Positions 18,841 to 31,086 of a stretch of 64,000 nucleotides of DNA are shown here, piece after piece. Position 1 is the first letter of the stretch, and every line of letters begins with the position of its first letter. The stretch lies in contig NC_052514.1 of assembly GCF_014356525.2 (NCBI RefSeq), positions 6,041,943 to 6,105,942 of the forward strand. The letters run 5' to 3'. The notes beneath the pieces are model-generated. The model was given only the letters and a program-made list of their open reading frames with translations, was not told the DNA's origin and searched no databases. The position numbers and the translations under genes are program-made. The DNA is from Nilaparvata lugens (lineage: Eukaryota; Arthropoda; Insecta; Hemiptera; Delphacidae).

Positions 18841-21487
18841 AATTCAAATCAAGTCAAAATCTTTATTGTTGAAAACATTTAACAATGTTATAACAACGTC
18901 AGAACAGTAGCTAAAAAATTACAGAAGAATAAGGTTAAAATTATACAAATGATACAAGAAACATGTAACAGTAGCAAACTTAAAGACACACTAACTCTCT
19001 CTACTTATTGTAAAATCAGAATTCAAATAATCTTCAATAGAGTAAAAACACTTTTCAATCAGTATTTTCTTTATAAAAGACTAAAAATGATTTTTATCTA
19101 TAATTCTAACCTCAAATGGTAATTTATTAAACAGCTTAATAGTCATGTAACGCCAATTTTTCTGAGCAGTAGTCCAATAGTGAGAGTCAATCCTTATACT
19201 TAGCCTACTTCTTGTATTGTAATCGTGAGTCTCGGCATTCAGAGTATATTTGTGCACATCCTTCTTCTTATATAACAAGCATGTAAATATCTATAGAGAG
19301 GGAAGAGTCAACATTTTTAAGCTCAAGAAAAGGGGCTTACAAGTTGCCAGTGGTGGCGCATGACAAATTATTCTTATTGCTTTCTTCTGAAGCTTGAAGA
19401 GTGTCGGTGACATAGAGCTATTTCCCCACAATTGAATACCGTATGCCAAATGACTATAAATATGAGCATAATATACATTTATCATCACCTCATGTCTTAC
19501 AATATTTCTTAACCTACGTAACATGAAAATTCCCTTTGCAAGCTTACTACATACATCAAGAACATGATCTTTCCAATTAAGATTGGTGTCAAGTGTTAAT
19601 CCTAGAAATTTGAAGGAACTGAGTTTTTCTGATTTTCTGCTGAAAGTGAATTGCAGGTCCTTTGTTTTAAGCTTGTTAAGACATAGAGCGTTAGAAGCAC
19701 ACCAATCTTCAATTGCTGTTGTGCAATTCTCAGTTGTAGTGTTGATTGAAGCTTCATTAAGACCACTAACTCTTAGTCCTAAATCATCTGCAAAAAGGTA
19801 TGGTGACTATCATTACAACATTCATTGATAAAATTAGGCAAGTCATTTATATAGATTATAAATAGAAGTGGTCCCAGTATAGATCCCTGTGGGACCCCGA
19901 AATTTATCATCTCACCACTTGAGAATTCCCCATTTTCAATTACATATTGTAGCCTGTTGCTGAGATAGGAGTCAATGAGATTTACTGCTGCCCTGTCAAG
20001 ACCATAGTAAGATAGCTTATCACATAATTTTCCATGCTCTACTGTGTCAAATGCACGTGACAGATCAAAGGATCTTAGATTAACTTTTCTCTTTTGTTCC
20101 AAACTACTTATAATATCATGTACTAGATCCAACACATTGTCGCATGTACTCAAGTTTTTTTCTGAATCCGTACTGATTTTTTGATAGTAATTTGCTATTT
20201 TCGAAGTATTCAGCTAGTTGCTTGTGGAGGAGCTTTTCAAATATCTTGGAAAATATCTGCACTAGGCAAATGGGTCTGTAATTTTCTATTTTCGACTTGT
20301 CACCTTTCTTATGGGTAGGCATCATTTTAACTTTTTTTAGGCCGTCAGGGAATATGCCAAAGTCTATACATTTATTGAATAAGTGTGTCAATACTTCAGA
20401 GACCCTATTAGCAGCTAATTTCACAATAAAAAAGTTTAAGCCAAATACATCTAAGCAGTTACTGTTACCTATTCCATTAATAGCAGCAAATACCTCTTCA
20501 ACTTTAACATGACTGAAGCTGAACTTCGTAACTGGTTGTGGTATTTTCTTGACATAATAGCTGGAATCAAAATTGCTCTTGGGAATGGTTCCTATCTGCT
20601 TGTCCACTCTATCTATAAAAAATCTATTTTTGTCATTGATTGGCATATCACATTCATTTTGGAAGATTTACTATTCCTACAAACATGTCTGTTAACTATT
20701 TCCCAAGCCGCTTTAGTTTTGTTTTTACTATCTGAAATAAATTTACTGTTAAATTCAAGTTTGGCTTTTTTTATTGCTAATTTATATTGCTTTTTACTAT
20801 TATTATACTCCTCTTTTATTGTGTCACTAAGGCAGTCTTTATACAAATAGAATAATTGTTCACACTTTATTTTTAACATTTGCAGTTCAGGTGTATACCA
20901 TTTATTATAATCTCTACTCTGATATATCTTCCTTTTAACTAGCGGATAAGCCATATTAACCGCCCCCATAAACAAGCTTTGAAATTTTTGTATTTTATGA
21001 CTAATATCATCAAGCTCATAGACTGAAATCCAGTTTAAGGATTCTAGATATGCCAGGAATAGGTTTGTCCTATCTGCACTAATTTGTCTTAGTAGTATTG
21101 TTTTTTTCTTTTTATCGATACAAGACTTTTTTCAATTTTAACTTTTAAACTCAAGGCATAATGATCTGAAAAAATTGTATGTAATACTTTACTCTCCCAT
21201 CGGCTGAAATGTAAATCAGTGGCAATGTTGTCTATACACGATCCTTGTGAATTAATATTATTAATGTTTGGTCTGGTTATTTCCTTAGTTGTAATAGACA
21301 TATTAAAACTAGCCAACAAGGTACATAGTTCATCTCTGTTCTCTGATTCAACATTGAAATCGACATTAAAATCAGCTCCCAAAATAACATTACAATTAAA
21401 ATTAAACAAATAACTCAAAATTTCATTAAGCACCTCTGAGATAATAATAGAGATAATAATTGAGATAATAATAGAGCTCACTTTCAA
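18841..21487 (-). mobile_element. Decayed, 5'-truncated Jockey-like non-LTR retrotransposon
   Basis: Minus-strand element whose 3' end is near 18841 (ATCTTTATT-like tail) and whose 5' end is lost inside the endonuclease domain at ~21487. It carries endonuclease C-terminus, reverse transcriptase and C-terminal region in several frames. It is flanked by the direct duplications 17448-18670 and 21609-22968. No target duplication recognised. Confidence 0.85.
19081..21487 (-). pseudogene. Endonuclease-reverse transcriptase (ORF2) remnant
   Basis: Pieces in order on the minus strand: endonuclease end (21487-21089; GADFNVDFN, IFSDHYAL), a linker (20975-20613), RT fingers and palm (20646-20116; KMMPTHKKGDKS, ENYRPICLV), RT blocks 3-5 (20153-19779; SRAFDTVEH, GVPQGSILGPLLF), the catalytic FADD word at ~19779-19800, then thumb and C-terminal parts (19524-19291, 19278-19081; HLAYGIQLWGN). 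Frames change at about 20620-20640, 20154 (a 7-A run on the coding strand) and 19786 (a T run directly before FADD). Family comparison: Jockey-type ORF2. The target-primed reverse-transcription enzyme cannot be made from this copy as written. Confidence 0.85.
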
Positions 21488-21608
21488 ATTCAGTCACTTC
21501 ATTCACTCCTAAAAGAAAATTCATTAATTATCATCAAAATGAAGGGGGTTGTGCAACCATGCAACCTTAACACGAACTGTGGCAACTGCAACAAACTGTG
21601 GTAACTGC

Positions 21609-22968
21609 GCTATCGACCACTAGATAGTTTAACCAGTCCACATTTTAAACTGTTTATATGAATGAGAGATTTGATCAACATCAACGAATAAGAATCGTCC
21701 AGTCTTCAGCCAGAGCCAGTCAACAACTAGCATCGTGTAAACGCAATCAAAGCCATCTCAACCCACACACGAGAACCAGGAGATCAGATCCGATGATTTT
21801 CATCCCCCATCCCTCCACAATCTCAACCATTACCACCCCTAACGGAATCTCTGGTGGGAGAATCATCCCTGTTTCCTAAATCGTCCGCCAGATAGCTCTA
21901 CTGTCGTGTAAGTTGGGAATATTCGGAGGCTGCAGCGTCAGATTCAGTCAGTCAGTGGTGCGCGGTCCTAGAGTTAACATCACTCCGCGACCTCTCAGCA
22001 ACTGGAAATATGTTTTTCGTGTCTTTTCTATCTCTGGAAAAGTGTTCGAGTGTGGACCGATGTTTTTGATTCTGTGTTGTGAAACATTCCCCAATCACCT
22101 GCAACATTTACATGCTTCTTAGAATGGTTTTGAAATGCCTATAACAGTTCAAAATGAGTTGCAACGCTCTCGAGCTACTTAAGAAATATTTCATTGGTGG
22201 TTTTCAAAGATTGTAAGATGCTAGCTACAATTTGAAATTGTTTCAATCGTTCTCGAACTACTTGAATAATGTTATTGGTTATTTGCCAAGTTTCTGAGCA
22301 TAATTCAAATAAATTGATAATTAATTTCACTTTTAAAATTGAATTTAACTTTCAATGCTTGCAGGAATTACAAATTGGTTACAACTTTCTCGAGAAACAT
22401 CAAATAAATTCAATGGATGTTTGTAAAAACCTGACAACAAATTAAAATGCGTTGCAACGTTTTTGAGCCTCTTGAAATAAATTTTATTGATTGTTTTCTA
22501 AGTTTCTAAGATACAAATTGGTTACAACTTTCTCGAGAAACATCAAATGAATTTAATCGATGTTTGTAAAAACCTGACAACAAATTAAAATGCGTTGCAA
22601 CGTTTTTGAGCCTCTTGAAATAAATTTTATTGATTGTTTCCAAAGTTTCTAAGATGCTTGTAGCAATCAAAAATGAGTTGACCAATATTCGCGACCACCT
22701 TCAAATGAATTATGTTGACTGACTCAACGTTTGTAAGATGCTTCGAACAGTTCTAATATGATTCAAAGTTCGTGAGTTGTTTGAAATATATATTTCATCG
22801 GTTGAAAGTTGCTCGCAACATTTTGTTGCGCGGGCAACAGTCTAAATTATTTGTCGCGCAACATTTGTCTGGTGCCAGGATTTGATGTTCTATTCGCCTG
22901 TTGACGGGAAGAATGCGTCTGGTTTTGGATGCAACACTTCAGCGTGCAACAAAACGGTTTGTGTGTTT
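21609..22968 (+). repeat. Segmental duplication, right copy
   Basis: Matches 17448-18670 throughout. It is longer because a ~145-bp block (starting ACAAATTGGTTACAACTTTC at ~22368 and again at ~22515) is tandemly doubled here only. Small differences (for example CTCAATCG versus CTAAATCG) show independent drift. Confidence 0.85.
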
Positions 22969-23101
22969 ATTTTTATAAATTTAATGAAAATATTGTTATC
23001 TTGAATATTACAAATATGCTGTAGATAGAGTTATAACTCTGTATATCAATAATTCCGCTACATATTAGTAGAATTGATGGTGATGTTGTGAAATCTCCAT
23101 A

Positions 23102-23226
23102 ATAAGAAAACAAAGATATTGTCAAATTTCACTAAACATTTATTGAAAACTTTAAAACAGAAGTTTAAAGTTTTTAAGTTTTCAATAAATTTTTAGTGAA
23201 ATTTGACAATATCTTTGTTTTCTTAT
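23102..23226. repeat. Hairpin with ~49-bp arms
   Basis: ATAAGAAAACAAAGATATTG (23102-) pairs with the inverted copy ending at 23226; spacer ~27 bp. Possibly a very small MITE. Confidence 0.8.
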
Positions 23227-23764
23227 CAATTCCGCTACAAATTTTATTATGAGTATTGAGTTCTTGAGTCTGTGATGGAAAACGTCATCAGAGAAATCAC
23301 TGAGTTGTAAAACCCGAAATAGCTTCACGATTGATTTTTATCGAATCAAAGAGCCCAATCTGGTGAAATGACCTACTTTCTTCAAGAATTAATTGAATGG
23401 GGAGTTTTAAAGCTATTTTATAAGTGATGCTGACAGTAAGAAGTTAGTTTCACTATAAGCAGGCGTCAAATATTCAAGACCGTACAAATCAATCTGGAAA
23501 AACAAACTATTCAAAATGATAGAGCAGCTGAAAGTAGGTTACATTAAAAGTTTTGACAAGTCTTCAGAAGAGTTTGGAACTCTTTCGGAATTGACTTTCA
23601 ATTTCGGGACGATGTTTGAAGTTATTTGAGATTCTTGAAAGAGATTTTAAAGGATATTTTCTCAACTCTTTCATTACTTGTGATATGATTGGAATTTGAT
23701 CGCCTCAGAGGGATTGATCACGATTTCATCACATACTTTTTATCGCATTTCATTGTAAAACTAC
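23227..23764. other. No gene recognised
   Basis: Mixed AT-rich sequence with no long frame and no repeat family seen elsewhere in the window. Confidence 0.25.
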
Positions 23765-23767
23765 GAT

Positions 23768-23890
23768 AAAATAGCTGTGCTTAGTGAGAGAAGTAGTGTG
23801 TATTTTTGGGTTCAAAATTTTATAAAATAACTTGAATAATTCAATATGAAGTGATAATTAAGTGTTATATTTAAATATAAATAAAAATAT
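23768..23890 (+). repeat. ~120-bp dispersed repeat, copy 1
   Basis: AGCTGTGCTTAGTGAGAGAAG and TTTTGGGTTCAAAATTTTAT recur in order at 30440-30570 on the same strand. Confidence 0.7.
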
Positions 23891-26601
23891 AAATCTCAGT
23901 ACTATGCCTGACCTTTTAAAGATGATAAAGAAGATAATTTTGAATAAAATTTAGAATTTAGAAATAGGCCGACACATCTAGAAAATACCTGAGTTCACAC
24001 CTAATTCATGCAGGTGAACGGGCTAGAGTCAAGAAAACTTCAATTAATCTTGCCATGCCTGATTTAATAGGTTTCTACTATAGAATAACACTACAATTTG
24101 AATTAATTGAAAAATACAAACAGCTTCAATAAACATTGGCAACTAAAATCGAACAACAGAAACAACAATTTCATGTTACTTTGTTGACATTCTTCATCTG
24201 ATTGGGGGCGCATTACTATCCCTCGTTTAGATAGCAATACGTCACAAACCCAAAAATATCAGTCATAAAATAACAAATTATTTCAACATGAAATTACTTA
24301 AGAAAGAAAAGCCCGTTGAACCCAAATTTCGTCGATAGTAACCCATATAACCCATTTCATAATAATTTTGAATCCCCACTTTTGATTGACATTCTCGAAT
24401 GAACCTTTGTTTCACTACACTGCACTTTCGGTTGGCTGTACGTTGCTTTATCGTCGGGGTTACACCAGTACCTTGTTTTGGCGGTGAACTTTTACCGGTT
24501 GAATTTGGCTTGACGGCGACGTCCTCTTACGTCCCTAGACCTGTCGTCTGAACGGGTGTCTTGAAGCGGTGTTACATAAAATTGCGGAACCAAAGGGGTG
24601 GTACATGAAGTTGGTTTGGGGACACCCATGAACCGCTGTAAATAAATGTATTACAGCATTAAATTCCAACTCTTCCTACAATTCATCAAAAGCTAAAACA
24701 GGAGTTTATTCTGTTATTTAATTTAGATTTTTTATCTTGACGTTCTGATTTCATTCTCAAAATTTAACAGATTGAATTAAAACTAATTTACTTGCCAGAG
24801 TGACATTAATATACAATGCAACATTTATGAAAACACCCGTAATAAATTAATATAATGCTTTTAGAAAAATGAATACTTCATTAATTATGATGTTAACTTT
24901 TATATAAATTGATATAATACTCTTAGAAGGAATAATTCAGATTGAAATGATGCTAACTTATATGATATTTTTCGTTTGATTTGCGAAATCAAATATAATT
25001 TTTCATATAGTAGCTCGACTAGTATTGTTGGAAACTTGTGCGCTAACCAACATTTATTTTATTTATTATTTATGAACTATAGGACGCAATACAGTATAAC
25101 ACGGCCATTCGCCCAAAACTGCTCAGAACCTTAATTAAAATGACCAGTCCAGAGTTTATGATTTGATTTACCTACAAATACAAGTCCAAAAACGAGTATC
25201 AACTAGAATTATGATTTATCACAAAACAAACAAGACACTTTATAACCACAATAAAGAGAAAAAAATATTGAAAATTTCGCTATAAGATTCTAGGATTTCT
25301 AGGATTCTAGGATTCTAGGATTTCACTATAAGATTCTATAAGATTATAAGATTGTTTTCCCTATAAGATTCATCTTGTAGATAGTTTTTACCTTTAATTA
25401 AATAAAATTAGTAGACACATAGAAAATAATTTAAATTGTATTAAAATTTGAACATTCATGTATCAGGCTCAATATCAGGAATTAACTCATGTATGATAAC
25501 ATTCATCAATATTAATTTCATGGGAAAGAAAAACTTTCTTCTTCGTCTATTAAGATTTCTATCATAAAAGTTTACTAAATCATTCGAAAGCCTTAATGAC
25601 ATAAGAAAACAGAGTTTGAAAAATATAAAATTATAAAATGTCATAAACTCAATATGAACATAATCTTAAAAATTACATTCCAATTTAAAGGCTATCTTCC
25701 TGACTTTCAGCAATACTCTACGATAATAAATCTCCAGAAACAATAACTCAAATGTAATGTAACTGAAAACTTTCTATACTTCTTTAGAAAAAATTTATAA
25801 TTATCTTCCATCACTAATAAAATCAAAAGCATTATTCTCAATCAATATTATTAACTTGAAAAATAACAGGCTTTGTTAATACAATACTCTTATGGAAGTT
25901 TCAATCAATTAAATTCCCTAAATTATATTTTAACCTTATTTTACGTACCTTAGCGGTTATTTGAAGAAACAATTATTCGTACATGATGAAGAAACACAAT
26001 TAAACTTTTCAGGACATGGCACTACTAGAAAATTTAAACTTTCATAAAAATAAAACTAGCTCCTACATTAACTAATGATATAAACTTGTAAACCTGCCCA
26101 AAAAGGGCGAAACATAATAACTACATCTTTACTCTCATAGTGCTCCTAGCAAAGTGTCCTCCGAAACGTAATCTGGTCTCTCGGCTGGGGAATCGCCCCA
26201 CTACTGTATTTAGAAACAGGTCTTCTATTGGGTGAAGGGAATCAATTTGACCAATCGTCGCGTGGCTTCTAGAGCCTTTAGACCAAATAGTAACTGCAAA
26301 ATCGGTAGTTTGTTATAATTTCAATGCTTGCTGTTTTCCAGCTTATCGCACTTCATGTCGCGACAGGAAGGCTACGTTTTAGAGATAATTCCATAATCTA
26401 CATTCCTCGACGACTCGGAGCCACAATTTTTAAATATCTATCATGGGAAACTGGAAGTCATGGCCGTTCATATTAGAGAGAGAAAATAATTTATTTTGCT
26501 AACTCACAATAATGGCTCTAGTCTATTGCGTATTAAATTTACTATTATAACTTGGAAAAAGGCCTGAATTAAAAACAGTGCTCGGCACACTGCCATAAGA
26601 A
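23891..26601. other. 2.7-kb AT-rich region without recognisable gene
   Basis: No frame above ~60 codons with any family motif. Two GC-richer islands (24460-24640 and 26150-26300) could be promoter-like or decayed repeats but show no diagnostic motif. A local tandem of GGATTCTA/AAGATTCT words lies at 25280-25375. Confidence 0.3.
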
Positions 26602-26736
26602 GGCCCGGTTGCACAAAAGCCGGTTAAATTGTAACCGTGATTAATTTCACAAAAACCAATCAGAGAAAACGTCTCTGATTAGTTCTCGTGGAATTAATCT
26701 CGATTAAAATTCAACCGGCTTTCGTGCAACCGGCAC
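26602..26736. mobile_element. Small MITE with CCGGTTGCAC ends
   Basis: 135 bp. Left GGCCCGGTTGCACAAAAGCC and right (inverted) GTGCCGGTTGCACGAAAGCC, with arms continuing as CGGTTxAATTxTAA. Centre has AACCAATCAGAGA and its near-complement. Non-coding. I have the impression that such ends are common in insect genomes, but this was not checked. Confidence 0.8.
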
Positions 26737-26889
26737 TGTCACATTCACAACTACTCAGAGACAGTGGAATACGTCAGTATATCGTCTTAGACAGTGACGA
26801 TATCTACATTATTCATTATGATGTTCCCGCAAAATATTATAAATGAGAATATATATATCCCAAATAACCTGGATTAATCAGGTTTGGCC

Positions 26890-27260
26890 CAGAGCATAAT
26901 ATTGACTAGTAGTTCTGTCAACAGTAGACCTCACGCAGTATTCTCATCCACAAGTACCTGATTATTAAAACTATAGACCTTATGGAAATACAGCAATAGA
27001 CTGGCTTCTCCACACAATATCTGTGTAATCACTTGTCAGCTGATTTATGATGAATAATTCTAAAGTCTGATTCTTATTCTAATATTGGCGTATGAAGGAG
27101 GCTTCTTTTTCCTTTTATATTATCGTTGAAATGCGAAATTTCCAAAAACCTTGTATATACGTCGACGCCCAATTAAAAAAGGAACATACCTGTCAAATTT
27201 CATGAAAATCTATCACCGCGTTTCGCCGTAAATGTCCCAACAGATAAACATTTAAACATT
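26890..27260 (-). repeat. Dispersed repeat B, inverted copy
   Basis: Uninterrupted counterpart of the repeat split by the mariner at 6457-8816: contains CAAAAACCTTGTATATACGTCG, CAGCTGATTTATGATGAATAATTC and the 10292-10350 words, all inverted. It shows what the repeat looked like without the mariner. Confidence 0.7.
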
Positions 27261-28175
27261 AAGATTAATGCCAAACTGTCGACTTGAATCTTAGACCTCA
27301 CTTCACTCGGTCAATTAAACTTTTATCACGTATTGTCAAAACTACAGTAATGTCGTATGTGGGCCGCCTACATTATAACAATGATAGTATGGTTATTCAT
27401 AGTCAAAACGACAAAATACTATTATTTATAGTTAAGTGCTGAAAGGAAAACCACCTGGATTACATCATGTTTTCTTGATTGAGCTTATCACGTTGATGAA
27501 TCAAGCATTTTCTTCCAAATGCAGCACAATTAGTGGAAACTCGAACTAGATCAGGACTTGAGCTTTGTGCATTAAGCACAAATTGCATTAAGCACTTTGG
27601 AAATGTTTAGTAGATTGATCAAAAGCTTGATCGAATTCTCTATTCAGTGGAGTCTACGCAAGAATGCCAGCACTGTCTAATTGGAAGCATCAAAATTGGG
27701 AAGCTGATAGTATGCTATGCCTTGAGTCTGGCAAGAGCAAATTAGATTTGAATGGACCGAGCAAACGTCTCTGTCTCTCAAATTTGTTGCTTCTTTGCAC
27801 ACAGATCGTCATCGGACGGGCGGCACGCATCGGACGGATCAGACGATTAGATTTGATGCATTGTTTTCAATTGGAGAGCGCATACTTATACGATGCGGAT
27901 AGGTATGCGCACTCCAATTGAAAACAATGTATCAAATCTATAGTTTGTGTAAAATAAGTTGAGACTTGGCCCTCCATCCAAAGAAATCACAGGGTTGCCC
28001 AATCGTGTAAAATTGCAACTTTCTCAAATTTCCAATTCAACGTCAGAATTGGATGTAGAGTATCATCCCCGATATCCTAGTAGTACTATAAAAGCTCCAG
28101 GGTTGAAGGATTAAAAGAAAATTTAACTTTTATGAAAAAATTGTAAACTTCGGGAAGATTTGTTTTTCTTTAATT

Positions 28176-28432
28176 ATTATAATTTAACGAAAATCCTAAA
28201 TAAATGCTGTAAATCACCACGAAGACTTCTGCTACTGCAGACATTGACAACAGGGTTAACAGCTAGATGGAAATTCGATGATTAAAAAATTATTTGCAAG
28301 CCTGAGAATCGAACCCAGTACCTCCCAATTGCCAGTCAGGAATGCTTACCCTTACACCAAACTGACAATCTCTGGCTAGTAGCTCTCATTTTATACGAAG
28401 CCATAGCGGCCAACCAGTTTCAGGATGGAATT
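28176..28432 (-). mobile_element. SINE-like repeat, copy 2
   Basis: Same order as copy 1: AT-rich tail side (28176-), body with GACAACAGGGTTAACAGC, decayed tRNA-like module (~28303-28375, GAATCGAACCCAGTACCTCC), then the leader ending near GCCAACCAGTTTC. Inserted in the left arm of the long-inverted-repeat element. Confidence 0.75.
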
Positions 28433-28603
28433 AAATAGAGAATGCATTTATTCAAATGATAATTAATATATAATTATATATTAATTAGTATTATTATAAT
28501 TAATAGAGAATTAAATGGAGAATGCATTTATTCAAATGATAATTAATATATAATTATATATTAATAAGAATTTGAATAAATGCATTCTCTATTTAATTCC
28601 ATC
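28424..28603. repeat. AT-rich palindrome with internal duplication
   Basis: GATGGAATTAAATAGAGAAT at 28424 pairs with the inverted copy ending 28603. The block AGAGAATTAAATxGAGAATG plus following AT-rich sequence is present twice in direct orientation. Confidence 0.8.
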
Positions 28604-29632
28604 TGTAAATTTGTTTTTCTTTTGAATATCACTTCTCTCAGAATCATAGTGCGTCGTAATGCGTAATAATTTCATATCAAATTAACGGGGAGAATGTCTC
28701 CTTTCTATTGGTGTCTGGATCATTTCTTTCCGACTTATAGTTATTTCTTAATTAATGATTATTCTCGTCAATGTCGAGAAACTTCGATCAGAAAACATGA
28801 AATTTTCGACATGCTTTTCGAAACTTTCTTGTTTCAAAAGATAAGTAGGTGGTGAAAGCGAGAAAGTTTCTCAGAAATAATTGAAATTATTTTTCCAATT
28901 GGCAGAAGTAGTCGGAAGATCGTATTTTGGTCTCCAAGGAATTTTAAAGTTAGGAGAGCGGCTCCATGGTTTGCATTGTGTACCAAATAGTATGCTGCAG
29001 GCTGGAAATTTATATATTTGGCAATTTATATATTTTATATTTTTGACTGAATTATTTCAAACGCAAGCAGCTGATTGCCTCTAGAAATGCTGTAATGAAA
29101 CACTGTTTGGTTTATTCGAGGCGAGGTTGTCATTTTCACTATTTATAATCATGTGGCTTGCAGTTGCTGAATTTTTCAATCGTTCTGTATTTTGTTTTTG
29201 TTGATCCCAGCTATGGATAGCATATGGCGGCACACCAATCAGCCGCTATCCTTGACTTTGAAACTCCTGACAGGCCAAAATACGCCCTTCCGAGTACGTT
29301 TGACAATTGGAAAAATAATTTCAATTATTTCTGAGAAACTTTCTCGCTTTCACCACCTACTTATCTTTTGGAAAAAAAAGTTTCTAACATGTCGAAAATT
29401 TCATGTTCTCTGATCGAAATGTCTCAACATTGACTAACATAATCATTAATTAGAAAATAACTATACGTCGGATAAAAATGATCCAGACACCAATAGAAAG
29501 GAGACATTCTACCCGTTAATTTGATTTGAAATTATCACACATTACGCCGCCTCATGATTCTAAGAGAAGTGATATTTTAAAGAAATACAAATCTTCGCGA
29601 TGTTTCCAGTTTTATCATAAAAGTCAAATTTC

Positions 29633-30100
29633 CAGAGGCGAGGCGTCCGGTCATCTCTGGATTCGCCGATGACTGGACAGAAATTTATATGTAATGTGTA
29701 TACTATTAAATTGAAAATATTTAAAAGGAATGCCAAAAAGAAGGTGAAGAAACCAAAAGCTAATCGTTTTTTTGCGAGCGCGCCAAGTTTGAATAAAGTA
29801 GACTACTGCATCATCAGCTCCATCCGTTCAATGTGATTCTCAAAAACATGCGATTCCAGTAATGCTATTTAGCATTGGTTACCAACACTCTTCTGCATCA
29901 TCACTCTCCCTCTCCCCGTGAATATACAAGTGTGAATAATGAGTGTCGATAGAGAAGGAGTCTTTGAGAGAGAAGGATGAATCCTAAAAATGAATGGTTA
30001 TTGAGGGGGGGTTGTTGAGGGGGGGGTGCAGCTTTCATTCAAACTTTCAACTGAATTGTTCCTGGAGATGACTGAACCAAAAAGTCACGCCTCGCCCCTG
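29633..30100. mobile_element. hAT-type MITE with 8-bp target duplication
   Basis: 468 bp flanked by CAAATTTC (29625-29632 and 30101-30108). Ends CAGAGGCGAGGCGT and, inverted, CAGGGGCGAGGCGTG. The opposite arm of the host element (near 28140) lacks the insertion and shows the empty site. The 8-bp duplication and CAGxG ends fit hAT. Contains a G-rich patch (30004-30029, runs of seven and eight G). No transposase. Confidence 0.88.
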
Positions 30101-30439
30101 CAAATTTCCTCTAAATTCTTCAACCCTGAAGCTTTTTTGTACTACCTACTAGGATATCGGGGATGATACTTTACGTCGAATTTTAATGTTGAATTGGAAA
30201 TTTTCAATTTTACACGATTTGGCAACCCTGTAATTTCTTCGGATGGAGGGCCAAGTCTCAACTTATTTCACACAAATTATAATCGTCCGATCCGTCCGAT
30301 GCGTGCCGTCCGTCCGATGACGATCTGTGTGCGCCTACCTTGAGTCTCCATCGAATTTTATTATAATTCGGTAGATGTATCATAAATATGACAATAAAAT
30401 AGGTGAATATAATAAACAATGAACAATAATTCAAAATAA

Positions 30440-30570
30440 ACAGCTGTGCTTAGTGAGAGAAGTTGTGTGTGTATTTTTGGGTTCAAAATTTTATAAAATA
30501 ACTTGATTAATAAGAAGTGATAATTTAATGCGGTGTTATATTTAAAGAAGTGTTATATTTAAATATAGTT
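30440..30570 (+). repeat. ~120-bp dispersed repeat, copy 2
   Basis: Matches 23768-23890; the TTATATTTAAA end is partially duplicated here. Confidence 0.7.
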
Positions 30571-31045
30571 TGGTGTTTTTGTTTTTCTAAATTCAAAATG
30601 TTTAGCTTGTTTTTGGACGAAAATTGAACTAGAATCTTTTACAGTAGAAACATAACCTATTTTTTAGACATTTTATTAATTTATCAAAATTTGGGAATGG
30701 AATAGATTTGGGCCAAGCCTGTTGTTCCTTCCTAATCATATTCATATGATTTGTGATTATGTCCACGAATAAATTATAAATGATAAAAAAATAAATAAAT
30801 AATCATGCATGTATCTATCAGTATATTCCACATTCTCATAGAAAGGTATCATCTATAACTTCTTCCACCCTTTATCAAAACTAGTAACAGTTTGATTTTT
30901 TTCAGAGAATTTGATTTTACAAGAGAAGAGAATGGTGGAAGAGTAAAAAATGATTTGCGATCTACATCAAACAAAGAACTTGAGCATTTCATGAATTCGT
31001 CATTCATGACTTTCTCACTTACGTCATTCATGAATTCGAGAAATG
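30571..31045. other. No gene recognised
   Basis: AT-rich. Frames at 30892-31239 and 30849-31031 lack family motifs and run into the AAT microsatellite. Confidence 0.25.
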
Positions 31046-31076
<31 letters not shown>

Positions 31077-31086
31077 TAATAATAAT
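31046..31086. repeat. (AAT)n microsatellite
   Basis: About twelve AAT units with one TGAT interruption. Confidence 0.95.

Larger units (their letters stand above)
27797..30339. mobile_element. Large long-inverted-repeat DNA element, GCGCACACAGATCGTC ends
   Basis: ~2.5 kb. Right end (inverted) GGTAGGCGCACACAGATCG; left end GCACACAGATCGTCATCGG with its outermost bases lost. Inner arms pair over long distances: TTGAGACTTGGCCCTCCATC (27959) with 30240-30260, CCCGATATCCTAG (28070) with ~30155, and 28610-28915 with 29295-29600. Three insertions sit in the arms: a SINE and a palindrome on the left, an hAT MITE on the right. The unique centre (28916-29294) has no recognisable transposase. A 152-bp miniature relative is at 36976-37127. 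Class inferred as PIF/Harbinger-like from end similarity to the 16867 MITE. Confidence 0.75.

Noticed and set aside
17448..22968. LTR retrotransposon with 1.2-kb LTRs
   Set aside because: The direct repeats lack TG...CA ends, target duplication and primer-binding site, and the inner protein is non-LTR type on the opposite strand.
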